Assembly (NCBI GenBank): GCA_050010135.1
Contig: JBEKLP010000004.1
Span: 9,335-73,334, forward strand
DNA: 64,000 nt
Direction of reading: 5' to 3'
From: FEN-1073 sp050010135
GTDB taxonomy: Bacteria; Chloroflexota; Anaerolineae; Anaerolineales; RBG-16-64-43
Part shown: one piece after another, positions 27,061-36,216 of the stretch
Layout: each line of letters opens with the position of its first letter
Position numbering within the stretch: position 1 is the stretch's first letter
Program-made: the position numbers and the translations under genes
Notes under the pieces: generated by a model
Databases searched by the model: none
Told to the model about the DNA's origin: nothing
The model's input: the letters and a program-made list of their open reading frames with translations, nothing else

Positions 27061-28223
27061 CCGCTTCCGAACGCCGCCTGAGGATCGTACTTCCCGCCGG
27101 GATTTTCCCTCCGGATATCGGCGGTCCGGCCTCCTACGTTCCGCGCATTGCGGAAGCGCTTGTGGCGCGCGGGCATTCCCTCGAGGTCGTCGCGCTGGCG
27201 GACGACCCGAATGCCGGCGGCGTTTTTCCCTTCCCGGTGCGGCGCATCCGGCGCCGGATGCCGCGTATCCCGCGGATGATCGAAACCATCCAAAGCATTT
27301 GCGGATTGGCGGGCGCCGCCGATCTGATTTACGCCAACGGCCTTTTCATCGAAGCGGCGATTGCCGCGGGGCTTGCGGGAAAGCCGCTGGTGATGAAAGT
27401 GGTCGGGGATTGGGCTTGGGAGCGCGCCCGAAATCAAGCGGTGGAAAGTCCAACCGTTGAGGAATTCCAGGCGCGCCGTCAACCGCTGCGTTGGGAGATG
27501 ATTAAATGGCTGCGCACCATGGTAAGTGGGCGCGCAGATTTGATCATTGCGCCAAGCCGATATCTGGCGGGAATTATTTCGGCGTGGGGTATTCCCACGT
27601 CGAAAATTAAAACGATCTATAACGCCGTGGAAGTTTTTCCCGATCCGCCGCCGGTTTCGCTGCCGCCCTTCCGGGGGCGAACGCTGATCACGGTGGCGCG
27701 GCTCGTGCCGTGGAAAAGGATCGATGCGCTGATCGAATGGCTTTCCGTCCGAAGCGATTTGCGGCTGCTGGTAATCGGCGACGGACCTGAACGATCGAAC
27801 CTGGAATCGTTGGCGACCCAGAGCGGTGCGGCCGACAGGGTCGTGTTCACCGGTAACGTTTCACGCCAACAGGTCATGGCCTATCTACAGGCGTCGGATC
27901 TCTTTGTGCTCAATAGTGACTACGAAGGATTGCCTCACGTCGTGCTGGAGGCATACGCTGCGGGAGTTCCGGTGGTTGCCACCTCCGTCGGCGGTACGGA
28001 TGAAGTTATGGAAAATGGAAATAATGGCTTCGTGGTTCCTCCACGGCAGATGGATCGGATGGCCGAGGCTGTCGATCGGCTGCTTTCCGATGATGCTCTT
28101 CGCGCGGTGGTTGCCGACAATGCAAGGCGGACTCTGCACTCTCGTTTCCGATGGGAAACTCTTGTAGAGCAAACGGAAGGCACCCTAATGGCGGTTTTAG
28201 CGGAAAGAAAATCGCGCCCATGA
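27042..28223 (+). CDS. Family 4 glycosyltransferase
   Basis: 393 residues. RIVLPAGIFPPDIGGPASYVP (about residues 12-32) is the N-terminal acceptor-side glycine motif. LITVARLVPWKRIDALIE and IGDGPERSNLESLA are the C-terminal donor domain strands, and NSDYEGLPHVVLEAYAAGVPVV has the E-x7-E nucleotide-sugar motif. GT-B fold, retaining, cytoplasmic or membrane-surface. The ATG at 27042 lies inside the end of the preceding membrane gene, so translation is likely coupled. The end overlaps the next GT4 start by ATGA, beginning a run of four coupled GT4-type genes. Confidence 0.9.
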   Translation: MRPNAVTASERRLRIVLPAGIFPPDIGGPASYVPRIAEALVARGHSLEVVALADDPNAGGVFPFPVRRIRRRMPRIPRMIETIQSICGLAGAADLIYANGLFIEAAIAAGLAGKPLVMKVVGDWAWERARNQAVESPTVEEFQARRQPLRWEMIKWLRTMVSGRADLIIAPSRYLAGIISAWGIPTSKIKTIYNAVEVFPDPPPVSLPPFRGRTLITVARLVPWKRIDALIEWLSVRSDLRLLVIGDGPERSNLESLATQSGAADRVVFTGNVSRQQVMAYLQASDLFVLNSDYEGLPHVVLEAYAAGVPVVATSVGGTDEVMENGNNGFVVPPRQMDRMAEAVDRLLSDDALRAVVADNARRTLHSRFRWETLVEQTEGTLMAVLAERKSRP

Positions 28224-29389
28224 ACCTTCTCATGCTGGGCGTTGGCGATTCGGGGTTGGAGAATCCGGCAAGCGAACCGGTCCGCCGGCACCTGGAGTAT
28301 GCCAGACGGATGGGCGGGCATATCGATCTGATCGTGGATACGCCCCGTCGAGGGTTAACGGACTACGGCGCGATGACTGTTCACCGCACCGGCGCCCGCC
28401 GCGGCCGGTACTTGTGGGCGGCGTACGGAATGGCGCGGGAAGCGGCGCGGCAGCGTCCGCCGGACCTGATCGTAACGCAGGACCCATTCGCAACCGCGCT
28501 GACGGGGTTTTGGTTGCGGCGCGCGCTGCGCCGGCCGCTGCTCATCCAGAACCACTCGTGTTTCCTGTTCAACCGCTATTGGATCGCGGAGCGTCCGTTG
28601 ACTTTCCGCGCGCTGCACCTTCTGGCCCGTTCCTTGCTTCCCCGGGCAGATGCGTGGCGCGTGGTGAACACCGCCGAACGGAAAATATACATCGACCGGC
28701 TCAAGTTGCCCGCCGATCGGGTGCGGGTGCTTCCCGTCCCGTGCGATCTGGAAGAATTCGAACAGAAACGGTTGTCGGATGCCGAATCGAAAGCTCGAAA
28801 TCGGTTGTCGTTCCCCGCTGGGACCCCGGTGATATTATGGGCCGGGCGGCCGGTAAGATTTAAACGTCTGCCGATTCTCTTCACTGCGTTTTCGGAAATC
28901 CGCCGAGTCTTCCCCCGGGCAAGGTTGGTCGTCGCCGGCCGGAAGGATCTCGCCCAGGAGGATTTGGACCGCGCCGCGAGGGATGCGCAAGTGGGAGAAT
29001 CGCTGGTCTGGATGGGCGAGCTGACCCATACGGACTTGGCGGGAATATGCGCCGCGGCGGATGTTTTTCTCTATCCGTCGATTTACGAGGGGTTCGGGCG
29101 GGTGATGGTGGAGGCGGGCGCCGCCGGATTGCCCGTCGTCGCCACGGCAACGGCCGGCGCGACGGATATTATCCGGGACGGGAAGACGGGTTATCTCGCG
29201 CCGATCGAAGATGCCCCGGCGCTTGCTGCCCGCGCGCGGGAATTGCTGGCTGACCCGGAACGGCGCGCAACGATGGGTGCCGCCGCGCGGAAATGGATCC
29301 GCGATCAATTCGATCCGGGCCGGTCGTATGACGCCGTCGTCTCACAGTGGCGCGAAGTTGCGGCGATGGGATTGATCGGGAAGTTATGA
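28220..29389 (+). CDS. Family 4 glycosyltransferase
   Basis: 389 residues from ATG 28220 in an ATGA overlap. The N-terminal domain has MNLLMLGVGDSGLENPASEP and LIVTQDPFATALTGFWL, a text found in transferases acting on undecaprenyl-linked acceptors. The donor domain has ILWAGRPVRFKRLPILF and YPSIYEGFGRVMVEAGAAG with the E-x7-E motif, followed by ATAGATDIIRDGKTGYL. Retaining GT-B enzyme; donor not predictable. Tight overlap on both sides suggests fixed stoichiometry with its neighbours. Confidence 0.9.
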   Translation: MNLLMLGVGDSGLENPASEPVRRHLEYARRMGGHIDLIVDTPRRGLTDYGAMTVHRTGARRGRYLWAAYGMAREAARQRPPDLIVTQDPFATALTGFWLRRALRRPLLIQNHSCFLFNRYWIAERPLTFRALHLLARSLLPRADAWRVVNTAERKIYIDRLKLPADRVRVLPVPCDLEEFEQKRLSDAESKARNRLSFPAGTPVILWAGRPVRFKRLPILFTAFSEIRRVFPRARLVVAGRKDLAQEDLDRAARDAQVGESLVWMGELTHTDLAGICAAADVFLYPSIYEGFGRVMVEAGAAGLPVVATATAGATDIIRDGKTGYLAPIEDAPALAARARELLADPERRATMGAAARKWIRDQFDPGRSYDAVVSQWREVAAMGLIGKL

Positions 29390-30567
29390 TCGATACAAAA
29401 AGAACCCGGTTGCTATATCTGCTTCCGCGCTACGATACGGACTCGTCCGAGCATTTCTTTTACCTTTACGATTTCCTGAAAAAATTGCAGACCCGAATCC
29501 CGCTGGAGGTGGTTGTGGAAAGGACCTCCGGCACGCTGCCATCGGATTTGCCGATGCGGCCGCTCCATCTCCGCTTTCCGATTTTCCGATTGACGGAGGA
29601 AATTTTCGTTTTTCTCGCCGCCCGGTTGCGCGGCATACGCGATTTCTATGTCCACTATTCATACACCGGAGCGATTGCTGCGGCGATCGTCGTCCGACTA
29701 TTCGGGGGACGGGCTTTTTATTGGAATTGCAGCCTGTATAGGGAATTCCCGCTTTCAAAAGATGCAACCTGGGAGGAACGGCTGCGGCAGGCTGTCAATC
29801 TTTGGCTGCTCGAGACTTCGGTGCGGTGGTGCACTTATCTTGTGACGGGAACACCACGGGTGGCGGAATACTATGTCAAACATGCGCGCATTCCCGCACA
29901 GAAAATCCGCTTGCTCCCGAACTTTGTTGAGCTGGAACGATTCCAAGGCATTTCCCGCGCCGAAGCACGGAAAAAATTAAACCTGGATCCAAATCGGAAG
30001 GTCGTTCTTTTTTTGCACCGCGTGGCGCGCCGTAAGGGTGCCTATTACCTTCCGGACATCGCATCGATGGTCCTTCGCAAGGTGAAGCCGGTAACTTTTC
30101 TCGTCGCCGGCGGAGGTCCGTATTTGGAGGAATTGCGCCGTCGGATGGAGCAGCAACCGTTGGCCGGCGCGTTCGACTTTCGCGGCTGGATCCCGAATCG
30201 CGATGCACCGCTGTATTTTCGGGCGGCCGATCTCTACCTCATGCCGTCGGAGGAGGAAGGTTTTCCGCGCGTGCTGCTCGAAGCAATGGCAGCCGATTGC
30301 CCGTTTATCGCGTTCGATATCGGAGGCGTGCGGGATATCGTCGCGCCGGATCAGGAAGCCTGCGTGATCCCGGCCGGAGACGTCGCCGCATTCGCCGCCG
30401 CTTGCAGCGATGTGCTATTGGACACCGCGCGCCTCGATGCATGGAGGAAAGCCGGCGCGCGACAGGTCGAACGGTTCTCGGAGGAACGCGTGCTCGAAGC
30501 GTTTGGACACATGCTCGACGGGCAGCCGCTGGATTGGCGGGGCTTCCTGTCCGGAGGGAGAACCTGA
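29386..30567 (+). CDS. Family 4 glycosyltransferase
   Basis: 393 residues. The start MIDTKRTRLLYLLPRYD lies in the ATGA overlap with the previous gene. The N-terminal domain has SEHFFYLYDFLKKLQ and AFYWNCSLYREF. The donor domain has VVLFLHRVARRKGAYYL (phosphate-binding Arg-Lys), FRGWIPNRDAPLYFRAAD and SEEEGFPRVLLEAMAADCPF with the E-x7-E motif. A GT-B retaining enzyme, presumably cytoplasmic. It is followed without a gap by another GT4-like gene. Confidence 0.9.
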   Translation: MIDTKRTRLLYLLPRYDTDSSEHFFYLYDFLKKLQTRIPLEVVVERTSGTLPSDLPMRPLHLRFPIFRLTEEIFVFLAARLRGIRDFYVHYSYTGAIAAAIVVRLFGGRAFYWNCSLYREFPLSKDATWEERLRQAVNLWLLETSVRWCTYLVTGTPRVAEYYVKHARIPAQKIRLLPNFVELERFQGISRAEARKKLNLDPNRKVVLFLHRVARRKGAYYLPDIASMVLRKVKPVTFLVAGGGPYLEELRRRMEQQPLAGAFDFRGWIPNRDAPLYFRAADLYLMPSEEEGFPRVLLEAMAADCPFIAFDIGGVRDIVAPDQEACVIPAGDVAAFAAACSDVLLDTARLDAWRKAGARQVERFSEERVLEAFGHMLDGQPLDWRGFLSGGRT

Positions 30568-31613
30568 TGATGGATCGGGCGAAGAATCGGATTGCTTGGG
30601 CAGGTGGCTGGCATTACGCCCACAATAATCAACGCTACGAGGAATTGATCCCGCGGCTTTCGAACGTCGATCGCTATTATGTCCATCTGCCTCGTTTTTG
30701 GCTTTTGCGGGGGATCCGGCGGAGGATTTGGTTGCCGCTTTTGGTCCGCTGGTTGGGAACGAGATACCCGCTGCTCTTTTGCACAGACTGGCGCCAGATC
30801 CGAATGGTGCGCGCCCGCGTCGTGTGTGATCTCGACGATCCGGTCTTTTCCGTTGAAGAGATCTCCGCATTGAATCTTCCCAATGTGGCCGCCGTGGTGA
30901 CCACCACCGAGCTTGTCCGGAAGAATCTGCAGGAAGCGGGTGTTCGCAGCCCGATCGAGGTCATACCGCAGGGTGTCGCAATCGGGCGGGTGGATCCGGA
31001 CCGCGTGCGCGCCATCCGGCGGCAATATTCCCCGGACCCGGATGAAGTCGTTGTCGGATTGCATCAGCCGCATTTCGATTTTGCGTCCGAACTGCCGGTC
31101 GGATCGGCGGAGCAGATGTACGCGGTGGATAATCTGCTGGATGCGATGATGGGAGCGCGCGAGGAGAATCCGCGACTCGTCCTGTGGCTGGTGGGCCGGC
31201 CGAGCCCAAAGGTCAGCGACTTCGCCGCCGGCCACCCCTGGGTGCGACTGATCGGATATCAACCCCGGGTGGCCTTGATGGAGTTTGTATCGGCTTTTAA
31301 TATCGGCGTCTATCCGCGCACGCTGGATCTGAAAGGACGGAGCAGCGTCAAGTTGCTGGAATACATGGCCTGCAGCGTTCCAGTTGTGGGCTTTGATGTG
31401 GTCGAGATGCGCGAGGTCGTGCAGGCGGGAGCGGGCATTGTCGCACAGGACGTCGCCTCGTTCGCGGCGGCATTGGTTTCACTTGGAGCGAATCCGCAGC
31501 AGAGGATACGTATGGGGGAATTGGGAAAACAGGCGGCTGTTCCGAACCATTGGGATCTTCTGTCGGAAAGATATGGCGTGCTTTTGGAGCATTGGAGCCG
31601 TCATGAAAAATAA
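30567..31613 (+). CDS. GT4-like glycosyltransferase (divergent)
   Basis: 348 residues. GGAGGGAG precedes ATG 30567, which overlaps the preceding stop. The N-terminal domain is short and includes VRARVVCDLDDPVFSVEEIS, and TTELVRKNLQEAGV marks the domain junction. The C-terminal part has VVGLHQPHFDF, WVRLIGYQPRVALMEF and GRSSVKLLEYMACSVPVVGF, a GT4 donor motif variant in which Lys...Glu-Tyr replaces the E-x7-E pair. It is shorter than most GT4 enzymes (usually 360-400 residues). The donor is unknown. Confidence 0.8.
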   Translation: MMDRAKNRIAWAGGWHYAHNNQRYEELIPRLSNVDRYYVHLPRFWLLRGIRRRIWLPLLVRWLGTRYPLLFCTDWRQIRMVRARVVCDLDDPVFSVEEISALNLPNVAAVVTTTELVRKNLQEAGVRSPIEVIPQGVAIGRVDPDRVRAIRRQYSPDPDEVVVGLHQPHFDFASELPVGSAEQMYAVDNLLDAMMGAREENPRLVLWLVGRPSPKVSDFAAGHPWVRLIGYQPRVALMEFVSAFNIGVYPRTLDLKGRSSVKLLEYMACSVPVVGFDVVEMREVVQAGAGIVAQDVASFAAALVSLGANPQQRIRMGELGKQAAVPNHWDLLSERYGVLLEHWSRHEK

Positions 31614-32541
31614 AAGCAGGGCATGGGAGGAGCCTTCCGCTTTGCCGGGAAACCGGACGAATATGGATTCCCTTGCCGCCCTCGGGCGGTTGGCGTCTGC
31701 GTTTCGCAATGCAGGGATGCGATCGGTATTCAACGGTATCCGTGATTCATTGGACGCCGTAGCTTTGCGCTTGGATTTGCCTCCACTCGAGGCGGAGATC
31801 GACGGTATCCGGTTGCACGGTTTTTTACGACACCGGAGTTTCCTGGAGAATCTCGCCAGAGGCACGTATGAACCTTGCACTCGCAAGCTTTTTTCCGGGC
31901 TGTTGGCGGAAACGGAGGTAATGGTAGATGCCGGCGCCCACATTGGATTGTTCAGCGTGCTGGCTTGCCGGAAGGGAACGTCGGATCTGTCCGTGTTTTC
32001 CTTCGAGCCGGATCCTTATAACGGGAAAGCGCTCCAGTATAACCTTCGGAAAAACCGATGTGCAAACGTCCGCGTGTTGCCGATGGCGGTTTCCGACACA
32101 ACCGGCACCGCGCGGTTTCTGATCAGCGACGGCACCCTGGGCAGTTCGTTGATCCTGGGGCGCACGAATATCGGCGCCACGCATACCCTGCTGGTGCCAA
32201 CGGCGGCTCTCGATTTTACCCTGCAAGAGATCCCTTTGAAATCGCTGCTGATCAAACTGGATGTGGAAGGCGGGGAGATAATGGCTCTCCGGGGTATGTC
32301 TTCCGTGCTTTGGCGAGCGTCCAAAGTTGCAATCATATGCGAGATGAATCCCGCGGCACTCCAAGCCGGTGGGCAGACTCCGGCCGGCCTCGTTCATCTT
32401 CTGCAAAAGCAGGGATTGGAAACGTTCTTTATTTCCGACGCGGAAGGCGGCTTGGTGCCGGTGACGGAAACGTTCGCCGCCAAAGGAAATTTATTGTGCC
32501 TGAAGGATTGGCCGATACCGAAGGAATGGATCCGGCATTGA
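31603..32541 (+). CDS. FkbM-family methyltransferase
   Basis: 312 residues. Motif I VMVDAGAHIGLFSVLACRKG (about residues 107-126), then VFSFEPDPYNGKALQYNLRKN, VRVLPMAVSDTTGTARF and LIKLDVEGGEIMALRGM, is the standard order of FkbM enzymes, which O-methylate sugars and other hydroxyls. The start ATG 31603 is preceded by GGAG and overlaps the upstream GT4 gene by 11 bases. It probably caps or decorates a glycan residue. Confidence 0.9.
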   Translation: MKNKSRAWEEPSALPGNRTNMDSLAALGRLASAFRNAGMRSVFNGIRDSLDAVALRLDLPPLEAEIDGIRLHGFLRHRSFLENLARGTYEPCTRKLFSGLLAETEVMVDAGAHIGLFSVLACRKGTSDLSVFSFEPDPYNGKALQYNLRKNRCANVRVLPMAVSDTTGTARFLISDGTLGSSLILGRTNIGATHTLLVPTAALDFTLQEIPLKSLLIKLDVEGGEIMALRGMSSVLWRASKVAIICEMNPAALQAGGQTPAGLVHLLQKQGLETFFISDAEGGLVPVTETFAAKGNLLCLKDWPIPKEWIRH

Positions 32542-32686
32542 AGCCCTGAGTGTGTTGCCAACGGTAATTCGTGCCGGCGGGTTGAGGAAGGATCCACGGA
32601 GTTCGGAAAGGAAGGGATGATCGTGAGTGAGCCAACGGGCCAACCAACGAAAAAGCAAGCTATCCTTTCAGGGTGACGAAGTGAAA

Positions 32687-33964
32687 ATGAACACTCCGGA
32701 AATTGGAAAAATGCATATCCTGTATCTGTCCGGTTCCCGCTTTCCGACCGAAAAAGCCTATGGCTATCAGATCGTTAAGGAATGCGAAAGCTTGGCCGAC
32801 CTCGGTCTGGATGTGACACTAATCTTCCCCGAACTGGCCCCGCGTCAGGCGCGGAATATGGGAGTGCCGCGCCAGCCCGATCTGATTATGTATTATTCGG
32901 TGAAGAGGAATTTCCGGTTGAAAACGGAGGCGATTGCCCCTTTTTTGGATCCTTTGTATTCGGATATGTCTTCGGTATGGTTCTACTTAAAAATCCTTAC
33001 TTTCGCATTCCGTTCCAGAGAGTTGGTCGGAAAAAACTGTCGGAAGGGCAGAGCGGTTATCTGGACACAGGATTTATTTGTGGTTTTGGCGCAATTGTTG
33101 GGAGGCAAGGCGCCGGAAGATATTCTTGCCTTCGAATGCCATGATGTGGCGAAGAAACCCCTTGGCTTTTTTGCCCCGGTGATCCGAAGGCTGAAAAAAA
33201 TTGTGGTCACAACCTCGGGTTTAAAAAAGGAATTCCTCAACATCGGGTTTCCGGAAGACCGGATCCTTGTTTTGCCAAATGCCGTGGCAGTGGATGAATT
33301 TTCCATCTCCGAGAGCCAGGAAACCTGCCGGCGGCTGTTGGATTTGCCTTTGGACCGGCCGATCATAGGCTATATCGGCAAGTTCCATACGTACGGTCTG
33401 GAAAAAGGGATCCCCACCCTCATCCGAAGCCTCGTGTACCTAAAAGAAAAATATTCCCATCCGCCGCTGATTGTCTGCGTCGGAGGACCCATGGAATACG
33501 CGGAATTTTATTATCGGGTCGCCGACGATACCGGAGTACCCAGAGAAATGATCCAATTCGTTGACTTTCAGCCTAGGCCGCAAGTCCCCCGCTGGATGAA
33601 GGCCTGCGACGTTTGCACGATCCCATCCCCTGCAAAAAGGTTTTTCATGAAATCTGCATCGCCGATGAAGCTTTTCGAATATCTGGCGGCCGGAGTGCCC
33701 GTGGTGGCATCCGATCTGCCGGCGATACGGGATATCCTCCAAGACGGGAAGAACGGATTGTTGGTTCCTCCGGAAGATCCGCGGGCGTGGGCGGCGGCGA
33801 TTGCGCGGATCCTCGACGACCGGAATTTTGCGGGGGATCTCGCGCGGAGGGGTTTTGAAACGGTAAAAGACAATTCCTGGGAACGAAGGGCGGCCCGGGC
33901 GTTTTCCTTCATGGTGGACGATCCGGAACAGTGGAAAGTGAGCTTTCCCAAAACCGATGCGTAG
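32687..33964 (+). CDS. Family 4 glycosyltransferase
   Basis: 425 residues from ATG 32687; ATG 32711 (MHILYLSGSRFPTEKAYGYQ) and GTG 32627 are alternatives. The N-terminal domain matches transferases that begin with the SRFPTEKAYG acceptor loop. The donor domain has IIGYIGKFHTYGLEKGIP and ASPMKLFEYLAAGVPVVAS, the GT4 subtype with SPxKxFEY replacing E-x7-E. The 146-base gap before it makes this a possible separate start of translation but no clear promoter was seen. It overlaps the next gene by 8 bases. Confidence 0.87.
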   Translation: MNTPEIGKMHILYLSGSRFPTEKAYGYQIVKECESLADLGLDVTLIFPELAPRQARNMGVPRQPDLIMYYSVKRNFRLKTEAIAPFLDPLYSDMSSVWFYLKILTFAFRSRELVGKNCRKGRAVIWTQDLFVVLAQLLGGKAPEDILAFECHDVAKKPLGFFAPVIRRLKKIVVTTSGLKKEFLNIGFPEDRILVLPNAVAVDEFSISESQETCRRLLDLPLDRPIIGYIGKFHTYGLEKGIPTLIRSLVYLKEKYSHPPLIVCVGGPMEYAEFYYRVADDTGVPREMIQFVDFQPRPQVPRWMKACDVCTIPSPAKRFFMKSASPMKLFEYLAAGVPVVASDLPAIRDILQDGKNGLLVPPEDPRAWAAAIARILDDRNFAGDLARRGFETVKDNSWERRAARAFSFMVDDPEQWKVSFPKTDA

Positions 33965-35087
33965 CATCCATCTTCTCAAAGCAACCGGCATCGCCGGTGC
34001 CGAAACCCACCTCCTGGCCCTTCTCCCCGCACTGCGCGGACAAGGGATCGATTGCGGTGTTATTTTATTGGAGGACCCGCGCCGAGAGCAACGCGATTTC
34101 CGGGAACATCTGGAACGGAGCGGCGTACCGGTCCATTCGTTGCCGATCCGCTGGCATATCGATCCGGGGCTTCCCGCCCGGCTGGAGGATCTTCTTCGCG
34201 GGGAACCGTTCGACATCCTCCACGCACATCTTCCGCACGGGGAAGTCTATGGCGAGTTTGCGATGAGATCGTTTCCCTCCGGAAAGTTTGTCGTTTCCCG
34301 GCACAACGACGACCGCTTCCGGCGCACTCTGCCGATGCGTTGGGTATTCGCGCCGTCCCTACGGCGAGCCGATCGGATCGTTGCGATCTCCCAATCCATC
34401 CGCCGTTTTCTGATCGACGTCGAGCGTGCACCCGCCGAAAAAATCGAAGTCGTTCCATACGGACTGGACGCAGACGCGTTCGCGCGGGAGGCTCATCCCG
34501 GCGCCTTTCGCCGGGAGATCGGAGCGGGGGAAAATCCGTTGGTGGGATTCATCGGCCGGATGACGGCTCAGAAGGGTGTCGATATCTTGTTGCGGGTGTT
34601 TGCCCGTGTCCAGCGGCGCCACCCGACAGCGAAATTAATTCTGGTGGGAGACGGACCCGATCGCCAAGGTTTGATGCGTTTGGCCAAATCCCTCGGTCTG
34701 CAGAGAGTGATGTTTCTCGGGTGGCGCACCGATGCCGCCGATATCCTAGCGGATATCGATCTGCTGGCGATTCCCTCGCGCTGGGAGGGATTCGGCCTGG
34801 TCGCGTTGGAAGCCATGGCCTTGGGGAAACCGATTGCGGCGTCGAGAGTTTCCGCGCTTCCGGAGATTGTGGTGCAGTCTGAGACCGGGTTATTGTTGAC
34901 ACCCGGCGGCGTGGAGGAGTGGGCGGACGGGATAATCGCAATCCTATCCGATCCAAAAGGAGCGGTCGCAATGGGCCGCGCCGGAAGGGACCGGGTATTA
35001 AAAGAATTTCCCGTGGAACGCATGGCGCGGCGGACGGCAGGGGTCTATCATATGTTGACGGACAACCCGCACGGGGGCAAGGCGTAA
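33957..35087 (+). CDS. Family 4 glycosyltransferase
   Basis: 376 residues. SIHLLKATGIAGAETHLLAL (about residues 3-22) is the N-terminal glycine motif of GT4 enzymes. LVGFIGRMTAQKGVDILL, LILVGDGPDRQGL and SRWEGFGLVALEAMALGKPI (E-x7-E) form the donor domain. Its C-terminal VLKEFPVERMARRTAGVY is closely copied in a relic at 37351-37452, both in protein and in bases, so it or a sister gene was once duplicated downstream. Cytoplasmic retaining transferase; substrate unknown. Confidence 0.9.
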   Translation: MRSIHLLKATGIAGAETHLLALLPALRGQGIDCGVILLEDPRREQRDFREHLERSGVPVHSLPIRWHIDPGLPARLEDLLRGEPFDILHAHLPHGEVYGEFAMRSFPSGKFVVSRHNDDRFRRTLPMRWVFAPSLRRADRIVAISQSIRRFLIDVERAPAEKIEVVPYGLDADAFAREAHPGAFRREIGAGENPLVGFIGRMTAQKGVDILLRVFARVQRRHPTAKLILVGDGPDRQGLMRLAKSLGLQRVMFLGWRTDAADILADIDLLAIPSRWEGFGLVALEAMALGKPIAASRVSALPEIVVQSETGLLLTPGGVEEWADGIIAILSDPKGAVAMGRAGRDRVLKEFPVERMARRTAGVYHMLTDNPHGGKA

Positions 35088-35185
35088 ACCGGATCTGTTT
35101 CAAGGAGAGAAGGCGGTCGAATTCTTCGCGCCTTGTCTCCGTGAGAGCCCGGGGGACGCGGAACTTCCAGAAGGAGAATCCTCGC

Positions 35186-36190
35186 GTGAGATGGGTGTCT
35201 TCGGCGCACGGAATAATAAAGCGGGCCTATCTGGGTTTTCAACCCCGTGCCGTCGTTTTAATGTATCACCGGATCGCGGATGCGGTTGCCGACCCCTTCA
35301 ACCTATGCGTCTCGCCTGAAAATTTTAATGAGCAGTTGGAAATGCTCCGGACGCATTATCGGGTACTGCCCCTGGAGGATATCCTCCCGGCGCTGCGGGA
35401 GGGAAAACTTCGATCCACCGCGGTAGCAATAACCTTTGACGATGGATATGCCGATAACTGTCATACCGCCGCCGTGTCGCTCGCCCGCCATGGATTGCCG
35501 GCAACCGTATTTGTCACCAGCGGTTATCTGGACGGGCGCCGGGAATATTGGTGGGATGAACTCGTCCGCCTCGTTTTCGAAAGTCGATCCGATCCTTCGC
35601 ATTGGCGCTTGGAGGAAATAAATTTCCCCTCGGCGGGGACGGCGGGTATGGATCGGGGAGAAATCGTCAGCCAACTTCAGGGATTCCTCCGCGGGCAGAG
35701 ACCGGATCGCCGGGAAGCCGTCCTCGTCCGGTTGGCCAATTTGGCCGGATTGGAACGGGTTGTGCGCGAGTCCCACAGACCCATGACGGCGGAAGAATGC
35801 GCCGCGTTGGCCCGGGGAGGGTTAATCACTGTTGGTGCCCATACGGTCCGCCATGATTGGCTCGCGGCAATTCCGGGTGCGGAGCAGGACTATGAAATCC
35901 GCGAATCGAAGCGGGTATTGGAGGATATTACCGGGGCGCCGGTGCGTACCCTGGCCTACCCGTATGGCCGGCGGGATTCTGTCAGCCAAAAAACACTCGC
36001 GCGGGTGCGCGCGGCCGGATTTGTGTTGGCCTGTGCCAATGAACGGGGTTTGGTGCACGCCGATTCCAATCCATATTGGATTCCGCGCTGTATTCCGCAC
36101 AACGTCGACGGGGAATCCTTCGCGAAGCGGATGCATGCGTTTTTCCAGGATCATTCTTCCATGCGTATGCCATCCGGGCGCGAAGTATAA
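35186..36190 (+). CDS. Polysaccharide deacetylase (NodB homology domain, CE4)
   Basis: 334 residues. GTG 35186 has AAGGAG at 35171-35176, a strong and correctly spaced ribosome-binding site that fixes the start. NodB signatures are AITFDDGYADN, GAHTVRHDWL (His-x3-His) and LAYPYGRRD. The protein shares the order of blocks with the deacetylase at 231-1355, including PRAV(I/V)L(L/M)YHRIA and WIPRC near the end. Role: removal of an acetyl group from a GlcNAc-type residue of the polymer or of its precursors, inferred from family. Confidence 0.9.
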   Translation: MRWVSSAHGIIKRAYLGFQPRAVVLMYHRIADAVADPFNLCVSPENFNEQLEMLRTHYRVLPLEDILPALREGKLRSTAVAITFDDGYADNCHTAAVSLARHGLPATVFVTSGYLDGRREYWWDELVRLVFESRSDPSHWRLEEINFPSAGTAGMDRGEIVSQLQGFLRGQRPDRREAVLVRLANLAGLERVVRESHRPMTAEECAALARGGLITVGAHTVRHDWLAAIPGAEQDYEIRESKRVLEDITGAPVRTLAYPYGRRDSVSQKTLARVRAAGFVLACANERGLVHADSNPYWIPRCIPHNVDGESFAKRMHAFFQDHSSMRMPSGREV

Positions 36191-36216
36191 CGAAACGGAA
36201 TTGGGGAGAATCGCCG

